Below, one piece after another: positions 1 to 10,837 of a DNA stretch of 64,000 nt. Both the position numbers and the translations under genes were made by a program. The DNA comes from Lycium barbarum (lineage: Eukaryota > Streptophyta > Magnoliopsida > Solanales > Solanaceae), in assembly GCF_019175385.1 (NCBI RefSeq), contig NC_083340.1:18674336-18738335 (forward strand), written 5' to 3'. How positions within the stretch are numbered: position 1 is the first letter of the stretch; each line of letters begins with the position of its first letter. The notes beneath the pieces were generated by a model that worked only from the letters and a program-made list of their open reading frames with translations, made no database searches and was not told the DNA's origin.

Positions 1-47
1 TTTTAAAGTGAATACTAGTTGTTTATCAATCATGTTATATATAGTAC

Positions 48-677
48 TGCATTTTTTGACCGTTTATTTGAATTTAATTCATATTACGCAATGTTTCAAT
101 GCGCAATAGAACATGATTTGACAACACATCATGCATGCCAATTTCAGCTTTTTTATGACACGTAAAGGACAGATTTGACAATACAATGCTGCATTTTTTG
201 ACCGTTTATTTGAATTTAATTCATATTACGCAATGTTTCAATGCGCAATAGAACATGATTTGACAACACATCATGCACGCCGATTTCAGCTTTTTTATGA
301 CGCGTAAAGGACCGATTTGACAATACAATGCTACATTTTTTGACCGTTTATTTGAATTTAATTCATATTACGCAATGTTTCAATGCGCAATAGAACATGA
401 TTTGACAACACATCATGCACGCCGATTTCAGCTTTTTTATAACACGTAAAAGACCGATTTGACAATACAATGCTGCATTTTTTGACCGTTTATTTGAATT
501 TAATTCATATTACGCAATGTTTCAATACGCAATAGAACATGATTTGACAACACATCATGCATGCCGATTTCAGCTTTTTAATGACACGTAAAGGACCGAT
601 TTGACAATACAATGCTGCATTTTTTGACCGTTTATTTGAATTTCATTCATATTACGCAATATTTCAATGCGCAATAG
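48..677. repeat. 142-bp tandem repeat, about 4.4 copies
   Basis: The motif tgcattttttgaccg (once tacattttttgaccg) recurs at 48, 190, 332, 474 and 616, an exact spacing of 142 bp each time. Copies differ by only a few substitutions. Each unit carries an AT-rich half and the segment caatgcgcaatagaacatg. The last copy stops at about 677, directly before sequence leading into the Mutator transposase remnant. It may be a subterminal array of that element or a small satellite; the left end is close to the window edge, so this cannot be decided here. Confidence 0.93.
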
Positions 678-1430
678 GGGTCAATATGAATCTATTTAAG
701 AAGAATGTTGGATGAGGTAAAAACTAATCCATTTCATAAGTTTAAGTCTCTGAAGTCATTCAAAAAAAAAAAAATCAAAGTTCCTACAAAAAATAACTCA
801 AGATATTCCACCAGTTAAGGTTTCAATACATTGGGATGATATTATCCTTGATGACAATAGTACAGTTCGTTACAATAAAAGACCAAACGTTCACGTTAAA
901 TGTCCACTTGAAATGTCGTATGAAGCACTAGCCACTTACATATATGAAAAAATGAAGGTTAGTACAGATGAGTATGAAATCTCTATAACAGGCAGATATC
1001 CACAATCAATTTCCAATGTTATAGTGCTTTATGGTAGGCATTATATCAATGATGATGATTCTTTGAGGGATTATTTGAATGCACCAGAAGAATTAAAACA
1101 TTTAGTCGTCGTTAATGTTCTTGAGATATATGTTGAAAAGATACCCCGAGAGGTCCCGCAAGAACTGCCCAGTCAAGCTAACACGTATGGAGATTTTAGT
1201 TCTTACGGGGGTATTTTGAGTGGCCAGGTGCCGCTGGAAAATCTTACCCAACAAGTAAATCAAACTTGGTAAATATGCATTCTTATATTATTATTTTGTG
1301 CAGTAGCACGTGTTTATTATATGTATTGGTAAATAACGATTTTTAAATCTTTGTAGGGGTTATAGACCTGATACGAGTAATATTGGGCAATCATCTCAAT
1401 GTAGTGGAGCAACTCATTATTAACAAAACT

Positions 1431-1529
1431 CTCAGTTCAGTGGAGTTGATTATTATAATAATTCTCAGTTCAGTGGAGCTGATTATTATAATAATTCTCA
1501 GTTCGGTGCAGTTGATTATTATCAAAACT
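1431..1529 (+). repeat. Three in-frame 33-bp repeats inside the MULE exon
   Basis: ctcagttc starts at 1431, 1464 and 1497. The period of 33 bp is 11 codons, giving NSQFSGVDYYN, NSQFSGADYYN and NSQFGAVDYYQ in the transposase frame. The period is a multiple of three, so the repeat grew while the frame was under coding constraint. Isoleucine-rich ORFs in other frames here are shadows of this repeat. Confidence 0.85.
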
Positions 1530-1644
1530 CGCCAGTGGTACCAACTGTGGATAAAAGGCAGTCCTCTCAGTTTGGTGGGGTTGATCATTCTCCACACCAT
1601 GCTCAATATCAATATGTGTAGGTTCATCACCTTGATGTTAAATA

Positions 1645-1648
<4 letters not shown>

Positions 1649-1677
<29 letters not shown>
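1649..1677. repeat. (AT)n microsatellite in a MULE intron
   Basis: Pure AT dinucleotide run between the second and third exons of the transposase remnant. Confidence 0.9.
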
Positions 1678-1678
<1 letters not shown>

Positions 1679-3106
1679 CATATGCTTTTTATCGTGTAGG
1701 AGGAGGCCTTTATTAGATGGCGCTGATTGTCCAAGTTATGTGGATACATCAGAGAGTGATGGCAATGAACCAGCTAATAATGCAGAGGTAACCGATGATG
1801 AAGATAGTGAAGGGGATGAAGAAGATACGCATTTTAGTCCCCAGAAGCAACCAGAACCAACTCACCACCACGTACCACCTCCGATGGCGGAAAACCCAAT
1901 TCTTGACAACCCAATGCAGTGGCATTCTGACTATGTTCGATATCTTGACGGTCTCCAAGGTCGTGAGGATGCATTTGTCTTCACAAGAGATGATGATCAA
2001 AGTCGCCAAAAAACGTGGATTAAACCAAAAAATCCCATGACTGATGAATGCGTCCTTGCAAAGGGAATGCAATTCACATAAAAAAAGATGTTGCAACGTG
2101 CTATCAGAATGTATTGTATAAAGGATATGAGGGTGTTTAAGGTTGATGACTCAAACAAATCGGTATGGAGGCTGATTTGTAAGTGACATACTCAAGGCTG
2201 TCGGTGGTTGCTTCGGGGAATTGTTAAGCCTGATGGTCTGTGGGAAATCACAAAATTCCATCCAAAGCACAGTTGTGATATGGGACAAAGTCGAGCAGAT
2301 CATTTTAATTTAGTTATAAACATGATTGCTCATGTGTTACTTAAACACATTGAGGAAATTCCAAGGTAACTTTTCTGACAGTTTACATTATATATCTTAT
2401 AGCAATTAAAATATCATTGCGAAATGTTGTTTGTTTAAACTTATGCAGGATGCCTATCGAAACTTGTATTAGCATGGTCCACTCAAAATATGGTAAAATC
2501 ATAAGCAAGAGAAAGGGATTTCTCGGGCGTAGACGTGCTTTTGAGATGATATTTGGAACTTGGGAATCCTCTTTTCAGGCGTTGCCGGGGTATATGGCGG
2601 CTCTAAAACATGCTAATCCTGTCACTGTTGTATAGTGGCGGCTTTTAGAGGGTAGAATTTTCGACTTCGTCTTTTGGGCATTCAAACCAAGTATTGATGG
2701 TTTTACTCACTGCCGGAATGTGATATCGATATATGGGTCGCTTGTATATGGCCGATATGCTCATGCAGTCAAATGCTTTGAGAGAATGGCCAGAAATGTA
2801 ATTGATTATGTGGCGGAGGAATATAAGGTCGTAAAATACCTTAAAGCATATTCCGGCCACTTCCGTCCCCTTAGTGATCAAGCTTATTGGCCAACCGCAT
2901 CGTTTTCTATGATTGCGAACGAGAACCATATCCGTAAATTGGGAAAAAACAAGCTAATCCGTCATCACAATCAAATGGATGTTAGCGAAAAGACTTACTC
3001 TCGCAAGTGCTCGACATGTAAGCAATTTGGGCATGATAAGCGTTCATGTGGGCAAAACTCCCGTGGTGGCAGCACATCTGGAAGTAGAAGAGTGTCTAGA
3101 ACTTGA

Positions 3107-4715
3107 TTTTTTTTTTAAGTCTATTGTAATTTAATGATGTATTTCGGTGCTAATGGAATGAAATATTTTTCAATTATTATGAACCTCTCTCGTATTGGAT
3201 GAATTATTTTTAAATATTATATTTATTTTTGCACATTCAAAAGGTGCGGATTACACAATACAATAACAAAATAAAATAGACATAAAAGAAAAAAAAACTA
3301 ATACAAAGCAGAGTATTTTTTTTTTTTTTTATCTTTCTTGAACCAAAAAAGTACTTTCATAGCTTTGGGAGTAAAACAAAAGAGATTAATCAAAATCCTA
3401 TAAATTATGACACTTAAACCTAAATATAACAAGTTTTCAAACGTACTTCGGGGCACTTTACAACCCCTAAAACGACGATCCAAATGTATATGTATACTTG
3501 ATGTAATGAGCCGATATTATTGTATACTAAAAAAATATTAAGTTCTATATAAAATATTTATATTATGGTGTTTTGAAACTTGACTAATCTTCGGTCAAAG
3601 TACGAAAAAAACCCTAATTTTGAGTTTGATTTCCAAAGAATAAAGGTTGGGGTCGGTTTTTGGTAGGGGTTTCACGCACAGAATCTGTGCATGAAAGGAC
3701 CAAAGTGTAAATGTACACTCTGGCCCTTTCACGCACAGATTCTGTGCGTGAAGCCTAGTTTGGTTTTTTTTTTTTTAATGGGTTAGTTTGGTTTCATTTT
3801 TTTTTTTTGGGTTACAAAAGTGCCGGGCTCTGACGCAAGCATTAGTGGTTTATTAATTTAACGGGCTCAAGCTCATGACTATAAGATCTTATAAAGATAA
3901 TTTTATCGTTGTTTAAAGGTTCCCTTTTAATTTATCCTTTTTAAAATAAAAGAACATAATATCTTTGACAAAATGGACTGTCCAAAAATTTAGGGAAAAC
4001 AACACAAAATATTTACCCGATCATGTCCCCTCATAAACTAATTTTGTTTCTATCCAGTTAGGCCAAAACTATTTACCCGAGTATCATCGCCTGAACCCTT
4101 CCTCCATGATACCATCTCAGTATATGGTACATACCAGGGTATAATGGAGGATTGAGGAGTGTCTCGTTGAAGGACTGAAGCAATCCTCCATGATATCATC
4201 TCAGTATATGTATATAACATGATAATAACATAGAGGTTTTTTTTTAGGAAAGTGTGTTTTTTGAATGAATGAACACGGTCTTCTATGATGACCTGTCAAT
4301 ATATTACATATACCATTTAGGTTTCATAGAGAGTTGATAAGTGTTTTTGAAGAAGTGAAAGTAGTCATTTGTGATACCATTACAGTTTATAAGAGATATC
4401 ATATTGGTACCATTGTTTTTGGGGCATCCAAATAAATAGTTTTGGAGGTATGAAAGTAAGAGTACAAAACCGGATAATTATTTTGGGTGCAATAGGCATC
4501 TGTTCTTTTCCCAAAAACTTAATGACATCAAGAGGAGGCTTCATATTGCATTTCTGTAGAAAGTTGAGTATCAATGATCATCACGTACACGTTTAGACAA
4601 AAGAAAAAGAAAAACGAAGAGGATAAAAAATGCACAAACTCAATAAAATTAGGTGGCTCAAATTTTTGGACTACAAAAAAGTTTGGACAACAAATGTAGG
4701 AACCATGTAATTAAG
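3107..4715. other. Non-coding stretch with a local duplication
   Basis: No gene seen. Apart from the hairpin at 3671 it holds T tracts and a degenerate 84-bp duplication: cctccatgataccatctcag at 4101 and a close copy at 4185. Weaker related text continues to about 4400. There is no coding signal. Confidence 0.6.
3671..3752. repeat. 82-bp hairpin built from palindromes
   Basis: Arms 3671-3709 and 3714-3752 are inverse complements over 39 bp with about three mismatches and a 4-base loop. Each arm holds its own palindrome, gcacagaatctgtgc or gcacagattctgtgc. The flanks are AT-rich, with T tracts and no ORF. It could be a miniature fold-back element or a small-RNA precursor; nothing in the sequence decides between these. 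Confidence 0.85.
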
Positions 4716-4982
4716 TACTTCATCCGTCCCATATTAGTTGTCCATATTATTATAAATATCCGTCCCAAAATGTTTGGTTATTTACAAAATCAAGATAGAA
4801 TTAATTATCTTATTCCTACTTTGCCCTTAACATTAATTGTTTTTTAAAGTAAGCAATATTGATTAGAGTGCAATTAATTAGAGAGAGATAAGACTAATGT
4901 AATAAAAATACACTTTTATTTATGAGTTCTTAAAGGGCGTGTAAAAAAGAAAGTGAACAAGTAATATTGGACGGAGGGAGTA
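4716..4982. mobile_element. Stowaway-like MITE (Tc1/mariner type)
   Basis: The left end, tacttcatccgtcccatatt, mirrors the right end (4958-4982), whose reverse complement begins tactccctccgtccaatatt. TA at both ends fits the TA target preference, and CTCCCTCCGT is the classic Stowaway terminus. About 267 bp with no ORF, as usual for non-autonomous copies. Confidence 0.88.
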
Positions 4983-5693
4983 CCAAATATGCAATTCTCT
5001 CTTCAATATTATTTTGACCAAAAAAAAAAAAAACAAGAGAAAAAAGAAAAAAGATGGATGTCCGGTTTTTGACTTTGTATTATTGGTTGTTTATTGAGAC
5101 TTGAGAGGAGCATGTACCCCCCTTTGTTTAAATGTATTTGATATTCTTTTTCTTTATTTTGACGATTTTTTAAATGGTAGATACAATTTCACTAATACTA
5201 ACATTCGTTCGTTCCCATTTTTGGGACGTTTTAAAATGCTTGACACTAACTCATTTTTGTACAACTTCATGAATTTCAAGGATTGGAACTCATATGTTAA
5301 CTATTCAAATTTTATACTTAATTTATGTGATATTCATTTTTGGAGAAGATGAAAATGAGAAAATAACCCCTTATGTTTGGAGTAAGTTCAAAATGGTCCT
5401 TTAAATATATTCCTAAGCATTTCTAATTCTTAAGTTTGCAAAAGTCAACACTTTTGGTCTCGATAAATATTTTAACGAATTCCGATTGTTAAATTCAACG
5501 AGAACTGAGAAAAATAAATGGATTTAACATGAACTCACATTTTGAGGAGTAACTAAATACATATATACATGTATGTTGATAGATTTAAATATATAAAAGT
5601 GATAAAAAGCCTTGCTTCTTAAGCAAGAACCATTTTTTAAAACTGAAAAAATTATTGTAACTAAATAAATATAGTAGTAAGTAAATAGATAAA
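4983..5693. other. Non-coding, AT-rich
   Basis: No gene, repeat family or RNA seen. Short ORFs here have no recognisable motif. Confidence 0.5.
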
Positions 5694-5850
5694 AGAAGCA
5701 GGAGTCACATAATCTATTCTTTTTGACTTCTTAGAATAATGAAAATTTTCCCACCAGATTAAACATAATTAAAGAAAAGAAGCAGGAGTCACATAATCTA
5801 TTCTTTTGACTTCTTAGGATAATGAAAATCTTCCCACAAGATTATACTAT
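5694..5850. repeat. Direct duplication in the promoter of the small peptide gene
   Basis: agaagcaggagtcacataat starts at 5694 and again at 5778. About 70 bp are repeated with a period of 84 bp and a few changes. The pair lies 100-250 bp upstream of the TATA box at 5951, so it would double any regulatory site it contains. Confidence 0.85.
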
Positions 5851-5950
5851 GTAACAACCTACCATTTACAGCAAAATGGCCCATAGTGATGGATTTTATA
5901 AAATCTTTTCCAATGGAATTTACATTTAATATCTTTTGCTTTAACTTCTC

Positions 5951-5958
5951 TATAAATA
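5951..5958 (+). promoter_or_regulatory. TATA box of the cysteine-rich peptide gene
   Basis: tataaata lies 81 bp upstream of the start codon at 6032. That leaves a short leader of roughly 50 bases if transcription begins about 30 bp downstream. Confidence 0.65.
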
Positions 5959-6031
5959 CAATTGTTGTGAAGATGGTTTTCACATAGGAAAAATTATCAT
6001 ATAGTCACTAAAGTATTATTATCTAAAGAAG

Positions 6032-6849
6032 ATGAATTCTCTTTCCTTCAAAGTGATCTTGTTGTTCACCTTGTTGCTCATTTGCAAAGGTTAGTTCAAG
6101 ATTTTTTTTTTTTTTAAGTAAATGGTCCCTCTAGTTTCCTACTTCAATTCCTATGTTATTCCAAAAAATTTACTCCATTCTATTTTACTTTATCTGTCGT
6201 ATTTGAGTTCACACATAGTTTAATAGAAAAAAATGAAGATTTTTGAAATAATGGTCTTCAATTATTTGTGTTGTTATAAAACTATTGGAACGCATGGTCT
6301 TAAACTTGTCCTAATAGTTTTGTGCCTATAAAATGTGTCATTCTTTTATTGAAACAGATTAATAAGAAAATGTCAAACAAAGCAAAACTGAACGAGTCAA
6401 TTCAAGTTATGGTATGTACAAATTAATACTTATTTGGCATCAATTTCTCCTTTTCATTATATTGATGAACATGAATATTCCCTTTGGTTCCTACTTCCTA
6501 CATTATTCCAAAAATTCTCCATTCTGTTTTACTTTATCTGTCGTAGTTTGAGTACTTCAGACAAAGTTTAATGAAAAAAATGAAGACTTTTGAAATTACC
6601 TGCTTCAATTGTTTGTGTTAATATATATATAGGAGTATGCATATTCCCTTTTAATTAATGAATTATGAATTTTGGGAAACAGGTAATGCAGGATCCACAT
6701 ATCCTTGCCAGACTCCAGCAGATTGCAAGGTTAATTGTGGGGAAGATGGGACAAAACTTTGTCAAGCTAATACTTGCATCTGCCAAAAATGCACTGCTTT
6801 CTTCCCTCCTAGTCCAGCTGATGAATCTTTTGTAACCCAAGACAACTAG
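6032..6849 (+). CDS. Small secreted cysteine-rich peptide (defensin-like/NCR-like pattern), two exons
   Basis: Exons are 6032-6089 and 6683-6849. The donor is AAAG|GTTAGT, the acceptor is AACAG|G, and the codon is split after its first base, giving a 74-residue product. Residues 1 to about 22 form a signal peptide (MNSLSFKVILLFTLLLICKG...), so a secreted peptide of about 50 residues is expected. The mature part has seven cysteines spaced C-x5-C-x3-C-x7-C-x4-C-x-C-x2-C, ending in a Cys-free tail with FFPPSPADESF. An intron just after the signal peptide and a C-x-C near the end are typical of plant defensin-like and NCR-like peptides, which act in defence or signalling. The exact family is not recognised and the odd cysteine count is unusual. 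A TATA box (5951) and a stop in good context support a live gene. A fragment of a relative lies at 20893. Confidence 0.72.
6122..6627. repeat. Duplicated segment inside the intron of the peptide gene
   Basis: About 150 bp at 6122-6278 recur at 6480-6627 with substitutions and small gaps. Both copies carry ttttactttatctgtcgta and an aaaaaatgaaga stretch followed by a caatt-tttgtgtt end. The direct duplication makes up much of the 593-bp intron. Confidence 0.75.
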
Positions 6850-8143
6850 TACAATGTTACAAATGTATTATTGAAATTTAAAGTTTAATGAGGTTTTACC
6901 CTCATACAAATATATCGAAACAATTTATCTTACTATTTAGCATACGCAATTTTTTTTGGCCGAATCATATATGGTTTCTGAAAGTTATCCGAATTTTTAA
7001 TTTCATTTAGACACTTAGACTAAAGGTTCGACTTATTTAATAACTTAAGTCGTCAAGAAAAGTGTATATTGAACACACATAACAACTTGAAGAAAGGTGA
7101 TAAAATGCGTGAGGCTCACCTGTCATTGACATGGAAAATACAACCAATAGGAAAAAGACACATCATCAAAGAGAAAAAAGTCAAATCTGAACCATGAATT
7201 TTTTAAGAAAAAGATATGCTTTGCTAACCACGATTTACTTCATATGGCTTCATTCTTGTTTAATTTGCTTCTTTTGTTACTCCATATTGTTTATGATTCC
7301 TAAATTTGGACTAAAAGGTACCGAGCCTACATACAAGGTTAACTCATTCTTTTCCAACTAGCGACGACTTTAAACATAAGATGCACTGGGACATCCTAAA
7401 TAAATTCTATATCGATAAAATACGGGATAAATATTTGGTATATAAGAAAATAAGTCTCAGATCGTAATGTCACATTTTAAAACCGTATAGATCTAGATTC
7501 AAAGTAGACAATACTACTAGTGGATTTGGCTATTACTCTTCTCTTCCTACTGGTGGTGATTGTATACACAAAAGTGCATAATAAATATAAAATACACAAG
7601 GTGCATTAAATCTAATTAGTGGATATCGCCGTTAGCTAGGTTTAACCAATTAAAAGAAAAGATTAAACACCGGCTATGGATATTTACCCAATCTCTAGTC
7701 TCCATCCACGTTGTTGTACCTTTGGTAAGCAGAACAAGCCAACAAATCAATGGTAAAAACTTACCCACAGGGGATTTACACCAATCAATGCCACTTATAA
7801 CGGTTAAATGATTTAAATCATCAATCAGAATTGATTTTTTTCTACAGATATACAAATCTTCTCTTAATTTTTTCCTTTTTTTTTTCTGAGATTCTCTTAA
7901 ATGTTACGTACATCGAGAATATGGAGAATTTTCATATTATCACCAAATTAAGTGACGACACGCGCATTGTCTATCTTACAGATACAATACAATAAAAACT
8001 TGTGGATCCTAATCACATATCACATATATAAAGTAATTACTAATTAAGGGAAAGTTTTTAGTGATTGCTTTATGAATATCATTGCACTGATTTGACATTT
8101 AAGAGACTAGCATAAATTATAGAGTTCAATTCTCTATACAATA
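6850..8143. other. 3' flank and intergenic DNA, no gene
   Basis: AT-rich. Nothing recognised beyond the presumed 3' untranslated region of the peptide gene. ORFs of 60-80 codons have no motif. Confidence 0.5.
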
Positions 8144-8364
8144 TACTCCCTTTATCTCAATTTATGTGAACATATTTCCTTTTTAGTCCGTGCCAAAATG
8201 AATGACATCTTTTTTAATTTGGGAACAAATTCACTTTATGAAATAATTTACAGCCACACAAATATTTAAGACTTATTTTGAACCACAAGTTTCAAAAGTC
8301 TTCACTCTTTCTTAAATGTCGTGCCCAGTCAAATGAGTTCACATAAATTGAAACAGAGAGAGTA
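8144..8364. mobile_element. Stowaway-like MITE
   Basis: The left end tactccctttatctcaattt mirrors the right end, whose reverse complement is tactctctctgtttcaattt. The pairing continues through tatgtgaac. TA lies at both edges, length 221 bp, no ORF. It lies 27 bp from the long Mutator element that follows. Confidence 0.88.
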
Positions 8365-8717
8365 CAAAGGTTCTGATTATAGTCTTTAGATGGGCAAATT
8401 TCATATATGGTCATTCAAGTATACCAAATTACTTGCTAAAGTCACTTATGTCTATTTTATATCAAATAAAGTCATTTAAGTTAGACCATTTTATCCACAA
8501 AGTCATTATAACTAGAAAACTAAAGTTATAATTTCGTAACACTAACTTCCCTTGTGATTTATAACATTACACTTACAGTTCTATTTTAATTTTTTAACAA
8601 ATATTTTAACTTGATTATTATTAATATAAAAAATTGTGATTTGACAATTTTTTCTTTTGCGATATATTATTTTGTTTAATTCATTTTGTAAAATTACCGT
8701 TAATTTATTATTCTTAC

Positions 8718-10062
8718 TGTTGCTCCCAAACGCACACGCAAGTATACGTGATCGTACAAGTAATATAGACTGTTAAGTCCAGATATCGATCCCACAGAGA
8801 CTTAGATTCTACTGTTAAGCTAATTCAAATTTGAAAGAACCTATTCAAGAAAGTGAAAATCAAGATGTTTGTTGTGCTAAACTAAAACTGAAAAGTAAAC
8901 AATTTGTGATGGGTGTTTTTGTGATTGGGACTATCTTGACAAAGATTGTAAGGATTATCAGATGAGAGAAAGATCTAGGGTTATGGCTTTCGACACTGCA
9001 GTTAATCTTCAGACAATTCCACCTATTTTATTTCCTGGGTTACTAGTTGACGGGTTAATTATGCTTTATGATATTCTCTCGAACTACTCACAAGCCTATA
9101 GATGTTACTATAACGCCTATATCTCTATGGTCATCAGAGGTAACAAGAACGCGTTTATTTCTCCGTATTCAACTAAGTAGGGCTAAAGGGTATATCTCTA
9201 TCCTCAGTAGCGAAACGATTAAATCGAACAAACTCTATTTATTCTTATTACGTACGTGAATTCTCTTTCTCAAGTTCAATTCACGCACCACAGATAGTGT
9301 CTAACTATTGGCCAGATAATCAAACAATTACAACCAAGAATAAATAAGCAACCCAAAATATGGAAAATCAATAGATAATAATTGTCATCAAATCAACTTT
9401 CAAGTCTTTCGCCACAACCCTAGAATTAAGAAGTTTAGCTACTCATGATTCGATCATAGACAAAAGAAGCCATGAATAAACTAGGGTTGAAAAAAAGATG
9501 AAAACTAAAATAACCTAGAGAGAAAAAAAATAGAACGGTGGCTTACAAATCCTTGAATAATCCCAGCACACCGTTCTCAGCTATTAAAACTTCTATATAT
9601 AGGCTAGGGTAAAAATAACAAATAAGGAATCCAAATCCTAGTCGAATCGGGACAACTTCCATAGAACCCCGCTTTCCTTCCGCATCGCGGAAGGATCGCG
9701 CAATGGTGATGATGAGTTGGTTTATCCGCTTTCTTCACGCGATGCGACTGGATGGCCTGATGTTCTGAGGCTTCTCGCGATGCTTCCGCGATGCGGAAGA
9801 AAAGCGAGGTTCTTCAGTCGAATTAATCTCCTTTTAGTTCATCCTTTGTGGTCTTCGACTCGTCACCTCATCTAATCGTCATATGCTACGAAACCCAATC
9901 ATTTTGAGCACAATTTCCATCGTTTGTCGTCATCGTACCTATACACATGAAATACAACGACATAAGTTCAAATACGACGATTGCATCATGAATTAAGCGA
10001 TAAAAGTCATATAAGAGTAAGCTATAAAATGACACAAAACATGATATTTGTGCCAAATATCA
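8718..10062. mobile_element. Solo LTR or LTR-like element, 1.35 kb
   Basis: It starts TGTTGCTCCC and ends CCAAATATCA, flanked by the 5-bp duplication cttac (8713-8717 and 10063-10067). It sits in the central part of the Mutator element. It contains gtatacgtgatcgt... and atcgatcccacag near its left end, and a GC-rich palindromic stretch, ttccgcgatgcggaa, near 9785. No protease, RT or integrase motif is present. The left-end layout resembles the reverse complement of the right end of the element at 46496-48164. Confidence 0.8.
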
Positions 10063-10640
10063 CTTACCTTGTGATAATGATAATACGTAAGTCTAGAAAT
10101 TATAGAGGTAGAATAAAAGCATAAGTAGCATTTTCTTTACGTTACCCTTCCATTTCCTGTTATTAGTTATTCACCAAAAAGAAAAAAAATGTTTCTTAGC
10201 TCCGCTCAAATTTTTCCTATTATTTTGCTTGTTACTAACTAAGTTGATCATGTCTCAATACATAAACATTGCATAGGAATTCTCCAATGGCTCTATAATT
10301 AATTTTAACTCCTCGTAAAACATATGGTTTGGTAGCTATGTTTAGCATGTGCTCTCCGTGCAAGAGCACTTACGGTTCCGCCACGGCAATTTCACCACCC
10401 ATAGTATGATTTAACTAAGTTTTTGTTTATAAAAATTGTGATTGACTAAAAAAAATTGCGATTTGACTAATGAGTACATAAAAATTAATTAAACCAAAGA
10501 AAAAAAATTAAAAGGATAAATTTTTCAAACACAACTTTTATTAATAATAATCAAGTTAAAATAGTTGCTAAAGAATGTAGCGTAATACACAAGGAAAATT
10601 ATTGTTACGAAATCAAACTTGAAGGGGATTTATGAAATTA
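10063..10640. other. Interior and part of the right arm of the Mutator element
   Basis: 10505-10640 is inverse-complementary to part of the left arm: ttaataataatcaagttaaa and tgttacgaaat both pair with text at 8530-8640. The remainder is non-coding interior. Confidence 0.65.
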
Positions 10641-10767
10641 TTGAAGAGTATTGTAAATAAGCTAAAAGGGTAGTTTAGTCATTTCTGTAATGTGGATTAG
10701 TTAGTTAAGTATGTTAGGTAATTACCTATACATAGGACATTACATTGTATTGGGTATTCAACTTTGA
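10641..10767 (+). repeat. 5' LTR of copia element 1 (truncated)
   Basis: ttgaagagtattgtaaataa matches the 3' LTR at 15391. Matching text runs to gggtattcaacttt and then stops. The TATA position here reads tatacatagg, against tataaatagg in the 3' copy. Confidence 0.8.
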
Positions 10768-10837
10768 GATTTTGATTCGGAGTCACGGTTAATTTCAATG
10801 ACCCGATGTAAGTGGAACAACTATAATTTCGTTTCAA

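Larger units (their letters stand above)
778..3106 (+). pseudogene. Mutator-like (MULE) transposase gene, internally deleted
   Basis: The exons read in order as follows. An N-terminal region ends at 1268 (donor gtaaat). A second exon lies at about 1357-1615. A third begins after tgtag near 1700 with an acidic stretch, followed by a MuDR-type DNA-binding region (TWIKPKNPM... and CRWLLRGIVKPDGLW). After a short intron (about 2369-2448) comes the start of the transposase domain. There the family pattern VISVDGTHLYG is read as VISIYGSLVYG, so the first catalytic Asp is Tyr. The frame then jumps directly to the tail of the SWIM region (HAVKCFERMARN) and ends in a zinc knuckle, CSTCKQFGHDKRSC (C-x2-C-x4-H-x4-C). 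The rest of the DDE core is missing. In-frame stops occur at about 1423, 2079, 2182 and 2633. The element cannot encode transposase. Confidence 0.85.

Noticed and set aside
48..677. CRISPR-like array
   Set aside because: The repeats are contiguous 142-bp units without spacers, and the DNA is plant nuclear.
1383..1649. ORFs rich in isoleucine/leucine on both strands
   Set aside because: They are out-of-frame readings of the 33-bp repeat in the MULE exon; the transposase frame explains the sequence.
3671..3752. Calling the hairpin a microRNA gene
   Set aside because: No mature sequence can be recognised and both arms are themselves palindromic; reported as a hairpin only.
7616..7855. 79-codon ORF on the minus strand
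   Set aside because: No signal peptide, domain or splice context; within AT-rich intergenic DNA.
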